DNA of 64,000 bases from a virus. Below the pieces are notes generated by a model. It was not told the DNA's origin and searched no databases. It saw nothing but the letters and a program-made list of their open reading frames with translations. The first letter of the stretch is position 1; the number at the start of each line of letters is the position of its first letter. The stretch is taken from positions 1 to 64,000 of the IMG/VR virus record IMGVR_UViG_3300033993_001384. One strand, given 5' to 3'. Positions 27,229 to 36,646 of the stretch are shown piece after piece. Made by a program: the position numbers and the translations under genes.

Positions 27229-28290
27229 ATGACACAAGAACAAATTACAAAATTAGAACAGTCGATTCAAAACATGAAAGATAAAAAGTCAAGGATTTAT
27301 CTTTTAGTTCAAGACACTAAAGGTAATGCAAAAGCTTCAGTCGCTTACATATACGAGTTAGGTATGGCATTATTAAAAAATGGATACAACCCAATTATCT
27401 TACACGAAACACCTGATTATACTGGAGTTGGTGAATGGTTAGGTGAGGATTATATGACATTACCACATAAAACAATTGAAGGCCAAAATTTAGAAATTGC
27501 ACCTGAAGATTTAATTGTTATCCCTGAATTATACGGGTTTGTGATGAGTCAAATTTCAAAATTACCTTGTGGTAAAATTGTATTGTCTCAAGCCCATGAC
27601 CATATCTTGGAAACATTACAACCAGGCCAGACATGGTCACAATTAGGGTTTTATAAATGTATAACAACTTCTGAAGCTCAAAAAGAATATATCGAGAATA
27701 TTATGAGAGGTATTTCGATAGATGTTTTAAAACCATTTATTTCTGATAAATTTAAACCACATACTTTACCATCAAAACCTATTATTGCAATTCATGCTAG
27801 AGAACAAAGAGAAGCCCTTAACATGATTAAAAGTTTTTACATTAAATTTCCTCAATACAGATGGATAACTTTTAGAGACATGAGAGGACTATCTATTGAT
27901 GAGTTTGCAAGTGCTATGAAAGATTGTTTCTTATCTGTTTGGATTGATGAAACAAGCTCTTATGGTACATTCCCATTGGAATCTATGAAATGTAAAATAC
28001 CTGTAGTTGGTTTAGTACCAAATTTAGTTCCTGAATGGATGAATGAAGACAATGGTGTTTGGGTTAACAATAAAATCCAAATGGTTGATTTTGTCGCGGA
28101 CTTTTTACAAAATTGGTTGGAAGACAGTATTAATGAAAATTTAGAAACTGAAATTATTAAAACTGCAGAAAATTTAAGTACTAAAGAAGATTTTGAAAAA
28201 ATTTCATTAAACTTATTTGAAGGATATCTAACTAAAAGATTGGAATCATTTGAAGAACAATTAAATAAACTACAAACAATAGAAGAATAA
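27229..28290 (+). CDS. Glycosyltransferase-like protein, GT-B fold
   Basis: The 353-residue protein begins with a helix, then IYLLVQDTKGNAKASVAYIYELG and PIILHETPDYTG, a Rossmann start. The hinge is near KPIIAIHAREQREALNMIKSF. ETSSYGTFPLESMKCKIPVVG gives the family's donor-binding E-x-x-x-C-x-x-P-V pattern. The donor-binding half is convincing; the N-terminal half is atypical. Two bases separate it from the next glycosyltransferase gene. The substrate is unknown. Confidence 0.7.
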   Translation: MTQEQITKLEQSIQNMKDKKSRIYLLVQDTKGNAKASVAYIYELGMALLKNGYNPIILHETPDYTGVGEWLGEDYMTLPHKTIEGQNLEIAPEDLIVIPELYGFVMSQISKLPCGKIVLSQAHDHILETLQPGQTWSQLGFYKCITTSEAQKEYIENIMRGISIDVLKPFISDKFKPHTLPSKPIIAIHAREQREALNMIKSFYIKFPQYRWITFRDMRGLSIDEFASAMKDCFLSVWIDETSSYGTFPLESMKCKIPVVGLVPNLVPEWMNEDNGVWVNNKIQMVDFVADFLQNWLEDSINENLETEIIKTAENLSTKEDFEKISLNLFEGYLTKRLESFEEQLNKLQTIEE

Positions 28291-28291
28291 T

Positions 28292-29098
28292 ATGGAAAAT
28301 TACTTTGACGTATCAGTTATATTACCGATTAAATCGGCAACCGCACCATTTTTTGAAGATTACTTTAAGAAATGTATTGAATCATTAAATAATCAAAAAT
28401 TAAAAATTAATGAATTAGTTATTGTTCACACAAATGAAATACCTTTAGTTGAACTTTTAAAAGATTACGATTTTGGTGACTTAAATGTAGTTAAATTAGA
28501 ATGGGAAAAAGAACCTAATTACGCGGCACAAGTTAATCACGGTGTTAGAAATTCAAAATCTGAATGGGTTTCATTATTTGAATTTGATGATGAATATTCT
28601 AACATATGGTTTAAGAATGTTGACATCTACTCAAAAGCATACCCTAATATGGATGCGTTTTTACCAATCGTTGTTGATACAGACCAACAAGGTAAATTTG
28701 CCGGGTTTACTAATGAAGCAACTTTCGCGGCAAACTTTACTCCGGAAATGGGTGTATTAACTCACGATACTTTATTAGATTATCAAAACTTCCAATCATC
28801 AGGAATGGTAATCAAAAAATCAAAATTTGTTGATTATGGATTAATCAAACCTTCGTTTAAATTAACGTTTGGGTATGAATTATTTTTACGATTAACACAT
28901 AATTCAATTAACATTATGTCTATCCCAAGAATTGGTTATAAACATACTAATTTAAGAGATGGGTCAATCTTTTGGAATTACAAAAATGGTAGAGATGTCT
29001 TAACTCCGGAAGAAGTTAAATTTTGGATTGAGTCCGCAAAAAAAGAATATTTTTTCATTAATGACAGAGCGATAAAATTTGAATCTCAAGAAGTTTAA
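28292..29098 (+). CDS. Glycosyltransferase family 2
   Basis: The 268-residue protein has VSVILPIKSATAPFFEDYF, KINELVIVHTNE, NYAAQVNHGVRNSKSEWVSL and FEFDDEYSNIWF, which hold the nucleotide- and metal-binding E/D-x-D-D motif of GT2 enzymes. SSGMVIKKSKFVDYGL and FGYELFLRLTHN follow. It ends the sugar cluster, and its stop overlaps the start of the sigma-like gene (TAATGA), linking sugar genes and the late factor in one transcript. Confidence 0.8.
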   Translation: MENYFDVSVILPIKSATAPFFEDYFKKCIESLNNQKLKINELVIVHTNEIPLVELLKDYDFGDLNVVKLEWEKEPNYAAQVNHGVRNSKSEWVSLFEFDDEYSNIWFKNVDIYSKAYPNMDAFLPIVVDTDQQGKFAGFTNEATFAANFTPEMGVLTHDTLLDYQNFQSSGMVIKKSKFVDYGLIKPSFKLTFGYELFLRLTHNSINIMSIPRIGYKHTNLRDGSIFWNYKNGRDVLTPEEVKFWIESAKKEYFFINDRAIKFESQEV

Positions 29099-29847
29099 TG
29101 ACTGAAAATATTAATTTAACAGGGGATACAAATGTTGAGTTAAAAAAGAAAGGTAGAAAACCAACCCAATTAAATTATTTTGATGTCCGAGAAGAAATGG
29201 CGGTAATAAGATTTTTAGAGTCCACGTCTTACGAAGAAAAAAATAAAATATACAATGAGTTTTTAAAAAAACCTTTAGACAAAATGATATCTTCAATCAT
29301 ACGAAGATACAAATTATATAGAAAAGACATGGATTTCACTGATATACATGTAGATACTCACTCGTTTTTAATGACAAAGATAGATAAGTTTAAACCTTCT
29401 AGAGAAAAGAAGGCTTATTCTTATTTTGGTACAATATGTAAAAACTATTTAATGGGTCAAATCATTAAAGACCAAAAAGAAACAAATAGAAAAATATCTT
29501 ATGAAGATATTTCAACTAATTTGGAAAATAATGAAAATTTTTCCTATTACATAGAAAATGACGGACTAGATTCTGAAAAAGTAATTAAACACTTTTTAAT
29601 TGAATTAGACAGATTCATTAAAGAAGAAAATTTATCAGAAAATGAAATTAAATTAGGACACGCACTTTACGACATTTTTGAAAATTATGACTCGATATTT
29701 ATTGGTAACGATAATAACAAGTTTAATAAAAATATTATTTTATTGTCTTTAAGAGAAATGACCAATCTTTCAACTAAAGAAATTAGGGGTTCAATGAGAA
29801 AATACAAAAATATGTATTACTCATTGATTCAACAGATGGTTAATTAA
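29098..29847 (+). CDS. Sigma-factor-like late transcription factor (T4 gp55-like)
   Basis: The 249-residue protein carries a sigma-70 region 2-like segment around residues 75-140: MDFTDIHVDTHSFLMTKIDKF, then SYFGTICKNYLMGQIIKDQKE and KISYED. This is the core-binding and -10-recognition arrangement of T4 gp55 and related factors. A C-terminal helix-turn-helix-like part reads LSLREMTNLSTKEIRGSMRKY. It should direct host RNA polymerase to phage late promoters. It lies at the boundary between the sugar genes, which lack the TATTTAT motif, and the structural genes that carry it. Confidence 0.7.
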   Translation: MTENINLTGDTNVELKKKGRKPTQLNYFDVREEMAVIRFLESTSYEEKNKIYNEFLKKPLDKMISSIIRRYKLYRKDMDFTDIHVDTHSFLMTKIDKFKPSREKKAYSYFGTICKNYLMGQIIKDQKETNRKISYEDISTNLENNENFSYYIENDGLDSEKVIKHFLIELDRFIKEENLSENEIKLGHALYDIFENYDSIFIGNDNNKFNKNIILLSLREMTNLSTKEIRGSMRKYKNMYYSLIQQMVN

Positions 29848-29863
29848 AAAATAATAAATTAAA

Positions 29864-29870
29864 TATTTAT
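29864..29870 (+). promoter_or_regulatory. TATTTAT motif upstream of the structural operon
   Basis: AAATATTTATAATTATG places the motif 4 nt before the start codon at 29875. If it is a -10 element, the transcript is almost leaderless. Confidence 0.45.
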
Positions 29871-29874
29871 AATT

Positions 29875-30255
29875 ATGGCAAGACCGACAAAAAAAGAAAT
29901 TAATTTAAGTAAAGAATCAATGTTATCATTGATGCAGGAAATCTACAATGAACTTGTGGAACAAAGAAGTACTGCTATTAGAATTCAAAACAAAATGTTA
30001 ACAATGATGAAAGGTCCTGAAGATATGACTTTAATTGGTCCGGTGATTGAAAAACAACAAAAAATTATTAATGATTGTGTTGAAAAAAAATTAACCCTAT
30101 CTAAACTACAATCAAGTATGTGGGAAAAAACAAACAACAATGATGATGGTGGAGGATTTTCTATTACTGATTTAGGAGTTGACGACGCAATGCTTAAAAC
30201 TTTAATTGAGAAAGACGCGTCTAAATCAGAGGGTTCTTATAAAATGAAAAAATAA
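29875..30255 (+). CDS. Hypothetical protein, likely structural operon member
   Basis: The protein has 126 residues and a basic start (MARPTKKEINLSK). It is mostly helical, with ESMLSLMQEIYNELVEQRSTAIRIQNKM likely coiled coil, and a Gly/Asp linker before the C-terminal GVDDAMLKTLIEKDASKSEG. The sequence ends six bases before the hub-like gene. It resembles small chaperone or packaging adaptor proteins in shape only; no family is claimed. Confidence 0.55.
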   Translation: MARPTKKEINLSKESMLSLMQEIYNELVEQRSTAIRIQNKMLTMMKGPEDMTLIGPVIEKQQKIINDCVEKKLTLSKLQSSMWEKTNNNDDGGGFSITDLGVDDAMLKTLIEKDASKSEGSYKMKK

Positions 30256-30261
30256 TTTGTT

Positions 30262-32175
30262 ATGGCGTCATTAGATTTAGGTGTTGATTATAAAAAAATA
30301 CAAGACAAGGTTACTGCTACCAGAAATTATAATGAGTTAAAAACTCAATATGATGATACTAGAAAACAAGCCGGTGAAGCTTTTGAACAGAAAAAAGCCG
30401 CTGTTACAGGTCAACTTGGTAAAATCAAGGAACAAACTAAACGTTATCAAAAAGAAATAAAAAATCAATTTGAACAACTTTTAGATTTAGCAAACACTAC
30501 CGGAGGAAAAGGGAGCGGTTCTCCAAGTTATATTAAAAGATTATTAATCACCGCTCTTAAAAATATTGAACCTAAACTTTCTCAAATAGCTTTAGAAGAA
30601 TCAATAAACGCGGTTGGTTGTGACCAACAACAAGAATATAATGGTAGTTCTACATATTATATTAAAGTAAAATCAGTTGATTTATTAAATATTTTAACTT
30701 TAGACCCGAAAACTGAAGGTAAACCTTTATATGAAAAAGACCCAATATTAGTTCAGAATTATCCATTTTCAATGAATAAAGAATTATATCAATTGATTCA
30801 AACGGGTCAACCATATTCTGTGGATAATGGTCAAAATTACATAGGTCAATCAGGTCAAGATTTATTTGATATCCAATACGTTAATTTAAACGCAAACAAT
30901 GAAACCGGTCCTTGGTTTAAAGTTACATTATCAGATAGAGTTAATGGTGTTAATAAAGTTGGGACATTTCTAGTTGATTATTATAAAACAATTAAAATTA
31001 CCGAACCAACCAATATGATAGCGTCAATAATGGAATCGTTAAGTGGTGCAGTATCAATGAGTGTTGGTGCCGGTGTAGGTCAAGTTGAAGACCAAAGTAA
31101 ATTTGATATATTAATTCAACGAATTCTTGGATTATGTTTTGATAATAGAAGTGAAATTGATGTTAGCGGTATTGCTAAAGTACCTGAACTTGATGGTGTT
31201 GACGAAACGTTTTTTGAATTTACTGATATTGATTTAAGAAAAATAGACCAAAGAGTAACTAATATTAAAAATAAAGTAATAGAATTAGAAGAGTGTGATA
31301 ATATATTATTACCTGTTGATTATCCGGCAGTTATCGCTCAAATTAATAATTTAAATTTAATTGATAATAATAGTGACTTTATAAACGCTGCGGATAATTT
31401 AACTCAAGTATTAGCAGATAACCCTCAATGGGGTGCGGGTATTCAAACCAATGCTCAAGCGGCCCTAAATTTTAATTTTATTAAATTAATCGCTCAAGGT
31501 ATTGCGGGAGCATTTTTAACACCTAAAATATTACTACCAATATACGTAATGTTAAAAGCTATAGGTCAAGAAACAACCGACGCAATAAAAGGATTTGTTG
31601 ATTTTGTAAAACAATTTAAAAAATTCGCAATAAATTTTATTTCTAAAATAGGTGCATTATTTGTTCAAGAATTATTTGAATTAATTAAAAGAGATATTTT
31701 ATTATTAATTCAAAGAGTTATAAGTGATATTGTTAAAGAAAAAATTGATAAAAGAATTTCAATGATTTTAAAACTTATTCAGTTATTGTTAATTGTTGCT
31801 TCTTTTATAAGTGATTGGAGGAAGTGTAAAAGTGTCGTTGATGAATTACTGGCCCTATTAGATTTAATAACAAGTAGTTTAGGTTTTGGTAGTCAAATCC
31901 CTTTACCATTATTATTCGCGTCACAACTATTAGACGGGTATTCCGAATCAAGAGCTTTTGTTGGGGCTATTGAAGAATTCCAAAAAAGCGGTATCCCAAC
32001 GGGAGCATTACCTGATGGTAGTCCTAATTTAGATATTTTAGGTAAATTTGGACAAATGAAGGCTATGGCAAGAGAAGATTCCGATAATAATAAAGTTCAA
32101 CTTGCTATCGGCCCATTAACTATAACTCCAGCCGGTTTAACAGTACCTTCGAGTGCTTTTGGTAAAAAATTATAA
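30262..32175 (+). CDS. Large baseplate or tail-hub protein
   Basis: The protein has 637 residues. The N-terminal approximately 80 residues form coiled coil (KTQYDDTRKQAGEAFEQKK). A folded middle includes the Cys-containing segment NAVGCDQQQEYNG. Residues about 400-540 are strongly hydrophobic, with GIAGAFLTPKILLPIYVML, IKRDILLLIQRVISDIVK and LIQLLLIVASFISDW. The C-terminus has QIPLPLLFASQLLDGYSESRAF. Long hydrophobic helices in a virion protein suggest contact with a membrane during DNA entry or a tape-measure-like role. The order with the OB-fold baseplate protein below supports a baseplate location. Confidence 0.5.
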   Translation: MASLDLGVDYKKIQDKVTATRNYNELKTQYDDTRKQAGEAFEQKKAAVTGQLGKIKEQTKRYQKEIKNQFEQLLDLANTTGGKGSGSPSYIKRLLITALKNIEPKLSQIALEESINAVGCDQQQEYNGSSTYYIKVKSVDLLNILTLDPKTEGKPLYEKDPILVQNYPFSMNKELYQLIQTGQPYSVDNGQNYIGQSGQDLFDIQYVNLNANNETGPWFKVTLSDRVNGVNKVGTFLVDYYKTIKITEPTNMIASIMESLSGAVSMSVGAGVGQVEDQSKFDILIQRILGLCFDNRSEIDVSGIAKVPELDGVDETFFEFTDIDLRKIDQRVTNIKNKVIELEECDNILLPVDYPAVIAQINNLNLIDNNSDFINAADNLTQVLADNPQWGAGIQTNAQAALNFNFIKLIAQGIAGAFLTPKILLPIYVMLKAIGQETTDAIKGFVDFVKQFKKFAINFISKIGALFVQELFELIKRDILLLIQRVISDIVKEKIDKRISMILKLIQLLLIVASFISDWRKCKSVVDELLALLDLITSSLGFGSQIPLPLLFASQLLDGYSESRAFVGAIEEFQKSGIPTGALPDGSPNLDILGKFGQMKAMAREDSDNNKVQLAIGPLTITPAGLTVPSSAFGKKL

Positions 32176-32177
32176 TT

Positions 32178-32399
32178 ATGAATAATATTGAGAAATCCGA
32201 AAAAACAAAAAATATAATTAAAGATTATAAAAATTCATCAAACAAAGATTTATCGTTTGCTATGGATTTTATTCAAGAAGATTTTAAGTTAACTAAAGAA
32301 TCATTAATAAATTTAACACATCATTTAGATAAATTAGAATTAACTTATAATACAATATTAAAAGAGTATCAGTCAAGAACAAAGAAAAATGGTCAATAA
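32178..32399 (+). CDS. Small helical hypothetical protein
   Basis: Seventy-three residues, Lys/Asn/Asp-rich and helical, starting [20 protein letters not shown]. It is nested between two large baseplate-type genes (2 bp gap upstream, 11 nt overlap downstream), which suggests translational coupling and a chaperone or small structural role. No family was recognised. Confidence 0.55.
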   Translation: MNNIEKSEKTKNIIKDYKNSSNKDLSFAMDFIQEDFKLTKESLINLTHHLDKLELTYNTILKEYQSRTKKNGQ

Positions 32400-33954
32400 T
32401 CAAATAATTTTTCCCGGAATAGTACTTAACAATCAAGACCCTATGATGTTAGGGAGACTTCGTGTTATACCTGAAACTAAAAATTATCAAGATATTATTG
32501 CGTCAATTCCAGATTGGAATGAAGAAACTGACCCGTGGACATCAAGAGACCCTTTAATTTGTTTATCATTATTACCTTTTTACGTTAGTCAAGTACCTCT
32601 TAAAGATGAATATGTTCATATAATTTATTCTAATAAAGATTTCCCATTTACTAATCAATTTTATGTTCAAGGGCCTTTTTCATCTCCAATGATAAGTCCA
32701 TTTGAGAATTATCAAGGGGCTAAAAAATTCTTAGCATCAGGTGATAGAATTGCTCAAGGTATCTCAATTAAAAACCAAGTAGGTGCTTATAGAAATCAAG
32801 GTAGTGTAGGAGTATTTCCTGAACCAGGTGACAATGCGTTGTTAGGTAGAGGAACTGCTGATGTGGTTGTTAAAGAAAATGAAGTATTAATAAGAGCCGG
32901 TAAAACTAAACGATTAGTAAAAGACCAACTACCTTTAGGTAATGTTAATAGAGCGTTTCTTCAATTATCTAATTTTACACAACAAAAAATAACTAAAGAC
33001 CCTGAAGGTGTAACAAGATTAGTTGAACAGGTAAAAGTTGTTAAAAAAATGATTATATGGAACATTGATAATTTAGAAAATCTTCAAGGAGCGTTTAATG
33101 GTTCTGTTGGTTTATATAATGTGGTTCCAAGTGTTAGTGTAAATAGTGCAAATTTTAAATCAGATACTATTACACAGTTGTCCGTTGGAACAAATTATGG
33201 GTCACCATTAGAGGAAATTAAATTTAATCAAAAAACATTTGATGAAGCATCTAGTATAATTAATAACTTTGTACAAGGTGTGTTTAGTGGTTTTATAAAT
33301 ATATCAGGTTATACTGTTAATAACCCCCAAAATTTTGCGCCAAACGTAACATTCCCATTAGTCGTTACCCCTTCAAAATTAACATATACAACCGGTAATA
33401 AATTTTCACCTAACGACCTTGTTAGTGAAGTTGCGGAATATGTTAATTATGTAAGATTTTCTGATAAAATAACATTAGACCCTGCAAGTAAAAAATACAA
33501 AGGATGGTTTTTAGTTTGGGAAAACAAATCAGGTAAACCAATTCTTGGTCCACAAGCCGATTTAAAAGAAGAAATAGTTATACCAACAGAGTTTATTCCT
33601 TCAGATATTACTTATAGTATTATGGGGTCTCAACGTATGTATTTCTTATCACAAGATTCCGCAGGGCCTAAAGGAAAAATTAGTTTAAGTCAAACTTTAT
33701 ATGGAATACCTCAAGATAAATTTATTGGAGATGAAAATAGTATTCTTAATCAAACATACCCTGTTGTTAGAGGAGATGAATTAATGGCGTTACTTAGAAA
33801 AATATTTTCATTTGTTACAGGACACGTTCATCCGGTGGCCACAATGGCACCTGTTCCGGTCGCAGCGGGTAACGGACAAACAACCGCAGAAATCAATGCA
33901 ATCCTTGCAGATGCAGAAAATACCATCTTAAATCAAAATATTAGAATTAATTGA
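32389..33954 (+). CDS. Baseplate hub/spike protein with N-terminal OB-like domain (gp5-like)
   Basis: The protein has 521 residues. The N-terminal [21 protein letters not shown] matches the start of phage baseplate OB-fold domains (G-x-V-x-x-x-x-D-P-x-x-x-G-R-x-x-V). Residues about 60-115 continue the domain with [14 protein letters not shown]. The C-terminal [21 protein letters not shown] and [12 protein letters not shown] is the helical tail often found at the end of T4-like hub proteins. No lysozyme domain is present. It overlaps the upstream small gene by 11 nt. Confidence 0.65.
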   Translation: MVNNQIIFPGIVLNNQDPMMLGRLRVIPETKNYQDIIASIPDWNEETDPWTSRDPLICLSLLPFYVSQVPLKDEYVHIIYSNKDFPFTNQFYVQGPFSSPMISPFENYQGAKKFLASGDRIAQGISIKNQVGAYRNQGSVGVFPEPGDNALLGRGTADVVVKENEVLIRAGKTKRLVKDQLPLGNVNRAFLQLSNFTQQKITKDPEGVTRLVEQVKVVKKMIIWNIDNLENLQGAFNGSVGLYNVVPSVSVNSANFKSDTITQLSVGTNYGSPLEEIKFNQKTFDEASSIINNFVQGVFSGFINISGYTVNNPQNFAPNVTFPLVVTPSKLTYTTGNKFSPNDLVSEVAEYVNYVRFSDKITLDPASKKYKGWFLVWENKSGKPILGPQADLKEEIVIPTEFIPSDITYSIMGSQRMYFLSQDSAGPKGKISLSQTLYGIPQDKFIGDENSILNQTYPVVRGDELMALLRKIFSFVTGHVHPVATMAPVPVAAGNGQTTAEINAILADAENTILNQNIRIN

Positions 33955-33961
33955 TATTTAT
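33955..33961 (+). promoter_or_regulatory. TATTTAT motif upstream of the 492-residue structural gene
   Basis: GATATTTATATG lies 15 nt before the ATG at 33977, overlapping the end of the previous gene. Confidence 0.4.
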
Positions 33962-33976
33962 ATGTAAAACATATTC

Positions 33977-35455
33977 ATGTCAATAATTAATTCATATTTC
34001 AGCAAGAACAATACCCTTATATCAAATAGCTTTACCAATACAGGTAGAAACCCTGTAATGGAACTATTTTATGGTAATGTTGCCACAACTCAATACCCAA
34101 ATAACTATAGCCGTTTTATTTTTGATTTAGATTTAACTTTATTAAAACAACTAATTTTTAACGGAACTATAACTACAGGGTGTACAGATAATATGACGCA
34201 TACTTTAAGAATGACAAATACGTCTACTTTTGATGCCGAACTATTAAACACACTCACGTCTCAAATGAGAATGAGAGCCACTTCATTTGATTTAATCTTA
34301 TTTAGAATCCCTTATTTAAATAATAATCCGTCAACACCTCAACTTTGGGATGAAGGTGTTGGGTATGATTTTGCGGATTTAATTTATCAATATAGTGAAT
34401 CAGATAAAAACTTTTCAAATAGACCATCAAATTGGTATCAAACAACAACTATTGGTGTTTGGCAACAACAGGGAATTTATAATAATAAAAATTTAGGTCC
34501 TGTTCCTTTTAGTGGAATTACCATTGTGGATACACAACATTTTGAATTTGGTAACGAAAATATTGCTTTCGATATGACGGCAGAAATTAATGGTGTATTA
34601 AATGGTTCAATACCAAATGTATCAGGGTGGGGAATTGCATATAAACCTCAAGTTGAAAATCTTACAGGTCTTACCGATAACTATGAAGTTCAATTTTTTA
34701 CTCGTCATACTCAAACATTCTACGAACCATATCTTGAAACAAGTTACAATGATTTAATTGAAGACGATAGAAATCAATTTACTTTAGGTAAAGTTAACAA
34801 ATTATATTTATACCTATTTGATAATGGTAACCCAATAAATTTAGATTACCCCCCAAATGTTGATATATTAGATATGATGGGTGATGTTATTCCGGGATTA
34901 TCCGGATTAACAACGTGTCAAAGAACTAGAGGTGTTTATGAGGTTGTTATCCCACCTCTTATGGGATATCAAACTCCTTGTACATTTTCAGATAGATGGT
35001 ACAACTTAAGTTATAACAACTTTCCACTTCCACAGGTATTAAATGATTTTACATTACAACCATTTAAAAATGCAATTCAAATTGGTGTTGTATCCGCAAA
35101 CCCATTATTATACGGATTTGATTTTTACGGATTAAAACAAGATGAACAAATTGTAAATACGGATACTCGTAAAGTAGGTGTAATTATTAAACAAGCTTAT
35201 ACAACCCAAAATTTATTATTAAACGTGGATGCGTCATATAGAATTTATGTTAAAGAGGGGACAACTGAAGTACAAGTTCAAGGGTGGACAAAAATTAATA
35301 GAACACCTAACGAATACTATTTTATATTTGATAGTAGAGACAAAATACCAAATGAATATTTCATTGATATACAAGTAATTAGTAGCGGTGAAATAAACAC
35401 ATATAAACGACAAATTAAATTTCAAGTGGTAAATACAAAATATTTACAATTATAA
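33977..35455 (+). CDS. Tail or baseplate structural protein
   Basis: The 492-residue protein is rich in Asn, Thr and Tyr with few charges, typical of beta-structured tail proteins. The N-terminus reads MSIINSYFSKNNTLISNSFT. A repeated YNLSYNNFPLP and QIGVVSANPLLYGFDFYG occur in the C-terminal third, and the last 90 residues look Ig-like (VGVIIKQAYTTQNLLLNVD). No catalytic residues were recognised. It is preceded and followed by TATTTAT motifs, in line with late expression. Confidence 0.6.
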   Translation: MSIINSYFSKNNTLISNSFTNTGRNPVMELFYGNVATTQYPNNYSRFIFDLDLTLLKQLIFNGTITTGCTDNMTHTLRMTNTSTFDAELLNTLTSQMRMRATSFDLILFRIPYLNNNPSTPQLWDEGVGYDFADLIYQYSESDKNFSNRPSNWYQTTTIGVWQQQGIYNNKNLGPVPFSGITIVDTQHFEFGNENIAFDMTAEINGVLNGSIPNVSGWGIAYKPQVENLTGLTDNYEVQFFTRHTQTFYEPYLETSYNDLIEDDRNQFTLGKVNKLYLYLFDNGNPINLDYPPNVDILDMMGDVIPGLSGLTTCQRTRGVYEVVIPPLMGYQTPCTFSDRWYNLSYNNFPLPQVLNDFTLQPFKNAIQIGVVSANPLLYGFDFYGLKQDEQIVNTDTRKVGVIIKQAYTTQNLLLNVDASYRIYVKEGTTEVQVQGWTKINRTPNEYYFIFDSRDKIPNEYFIDIQVISSGEINTYKRQIKFQVVNTKYLQL

Positions 35456-35457
35456 GA

Positions 35458-35464
35458 TATTTAT
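35458..35464 (+). promoter_or_regulatory. TATTTAT motif upstream of the 125-residue gene
   Basis: AAGATATTTATAAATAA lies 14 nt before the ATG at 35479. Confidence 0.4.
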
Positions 35465-35478
35465 AAATAAAAAAAATT

Positions 35479-35856
35479 ATGGGATATAATGTTAATGTAA
35501 CCGCAACAACTTGTGAAGGAATATCACAATTAATTATTTTACCGGGTGATGTAGAATTTGACGAAAGTAAAATTTATCAATTACCTACCGGACAATGTGT
35601 ATCGTTAACTTCAGGAGATACTGTTGGATTTTACGCAAATTCAATGATAATTGCGGGGCCATTTGACACCTGTGACGAATGTGCTGAACCAACTATAGCT
35701 AATGATGGTGGTAATGGTGGATTAGTTTGTCAAGATAATTGTAGTGGAGGAACATTTACTATTGTCCCACCACACCCTGTTTATACTAATGGACAAAATC
35801 AAGCTATCGTACAATTAAACGCAATCACAATTGGTGGTAATGGATTAAACTCATAA
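35479..35856 (+). CDS. Small Cys-containing structural protein
   Basis: The protein has 125 residues and starts MGYNVNVTATTCEGISQLII. A Cys cluster (DTCDECAEP, then VCQDNCSGG) precedes a beta-rich C-terminus, TNGQNQAIVQLNAITIGGNG. The style resembles the Cys-rich surface protein at 10214. No family was recognised; a small fibre tip or decoration protein is plausible. Four bases separate it from the next gene. Confidence 0.55.
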   Translation: MGYNVNVTATTCEGISQLIILPGDVEFDESKIYQLPTGQCVSLTSGDTVGFYANSMIIAGPFDTCDECAEPTIANDGGNGGLVCQDNCSGGTFTIVPPHPVYTNGQNQAIVQLNAITIGGNGLNS

Positions 35857-35860
35857 TAAT

Positions 35861-36538
35861 ATGAAAAGAGTAGTTAAATTATCAGAATCTAAATTAACTG
35901 AATTAGTTAAACGAATTATGTCTGAACAAGATAGTGAAAGATATATGTTTTTTAGTAATTTAGAACAAATTCATAGACAAACAGGTTTATTATTAGAATT
36001 AAATAAAAACACTGTTGAAGGTATTTTAGATGGTGGACACGATTGGGCTCAAGACCACGTATCAACCGCAAAAGAAAGCCTTGACCAAGTTTTTGATTTT
36101 ATGATGAATGAAACTAAAAATGAAGACAATATAACTGTTTTAGAACAAGATTATTCTTCAGACACTGAAAGACCTACAAGTGACAGAGAACGTCAAGTAA
36201 AGTCCTTATTTGGTGATAAATATGGACAGTATATTCCTAACGATGTTATTAGATATATAAGAAAGAGTCCTGCTCAATTCATTAAGAAAATCTATCAAAT
36301 GTACGGAGACAAGGTTTATGATTATCTTGATAAAGCAAAAAGTCAAAGTAATGATGAGGTAGTTTCTGAAGGTAAAAAGAAACCCGGTACTAAATTATGT
36401 GCTCGTGGTAAAGCGGCTGCTAAATCAAAATTTAAAGTTTATCCTTCAGCTTATTCAAACGGCTTTGCGGTTCAAGTTTGTAAAGGAACTAAAGCAGGGT
36501 TAGACGGTCAAAAGAGGTGTTCATCACCATATTGTTAA
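35861..36538 (+). CDS. Virion-type protein with N-terminal helical module and PSAY/VCKG motif
   Basis: The protein has 225 residues. The start, MKRVVKLSESKLTELVKRIM followed by SEQ, matches the start of the OmpA-like protein at 54624 in layout and ends in an M-S-E|Q site like prohead-protease sites. A helical middle follows. The C-terminal motif, KFKVYPSAYSNGFAVQVCKG after LCARGKAAAKS, is a short domain that recurs in T4-like marine phages and some giant viruses; its function is unknown. I infer a protein packaged in the head. A terminator follows immediately. Confidence 0.55.
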   Translation: MKRVVKLSESKLTELVKRIMSEQDSERYMFFSNLEQIHRQTGLLLELNKNTVEGILDGGHDWAQDHVSTAKESLDQVFDFMMNETKNEDNITVLEQDYSSDTERPTSDRERQVKSLFGDKYGQYIPNDVIRYIRKSPAQFIKKIYQMYGDKVYDYLDKAKSQSNDEVVSEGKKKPGTKLCARGKAAAKSKFKVYPSAYSNGFAVQVCKGTKAGLDGQKRCSSPYC

Positions 36539-36543
36539 AAATA

Positions 36544-36575
36544 AAAAACCCCCATTAATTGGGGGTTTTATTTTA
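36544..36575 (+). terminator. Rho-independent terminator
   Basis: AAAACCCCC-ATTAATT-GGGGGTTTT with a following T-rich run ends the 29875-36538 block. Confidence 0.85.
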
Positions 36576-36596
36576 TAAATAATATTTCTTATTATT

Positions 36597-36627
36597 TTTG
36601 GTTATTTAAAAAATTTGTGTATCTTTG
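36597..36627 (+). promoter_or_regulatory. Host-type (Bacteroidota) promoter
   Basis: TTTG (36597-36600), a 19-bp spacer and TATCTTTG (36620-36627) match the Bacteroidota primary-sigma consensus. The ATG at 36647 lies 19 nt downstream. Confidence 0.8.
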
Positions 36628-36646
36628 TCGTGTTAAAATTATTAAG

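Noticed and set aside
30262-32175. Classic tape measure protein
   Set aside because: Too short for a long-tailed phage and lacks long uniform coiled coil, though it has hydrophobic helices; kept as a hub-type protein.
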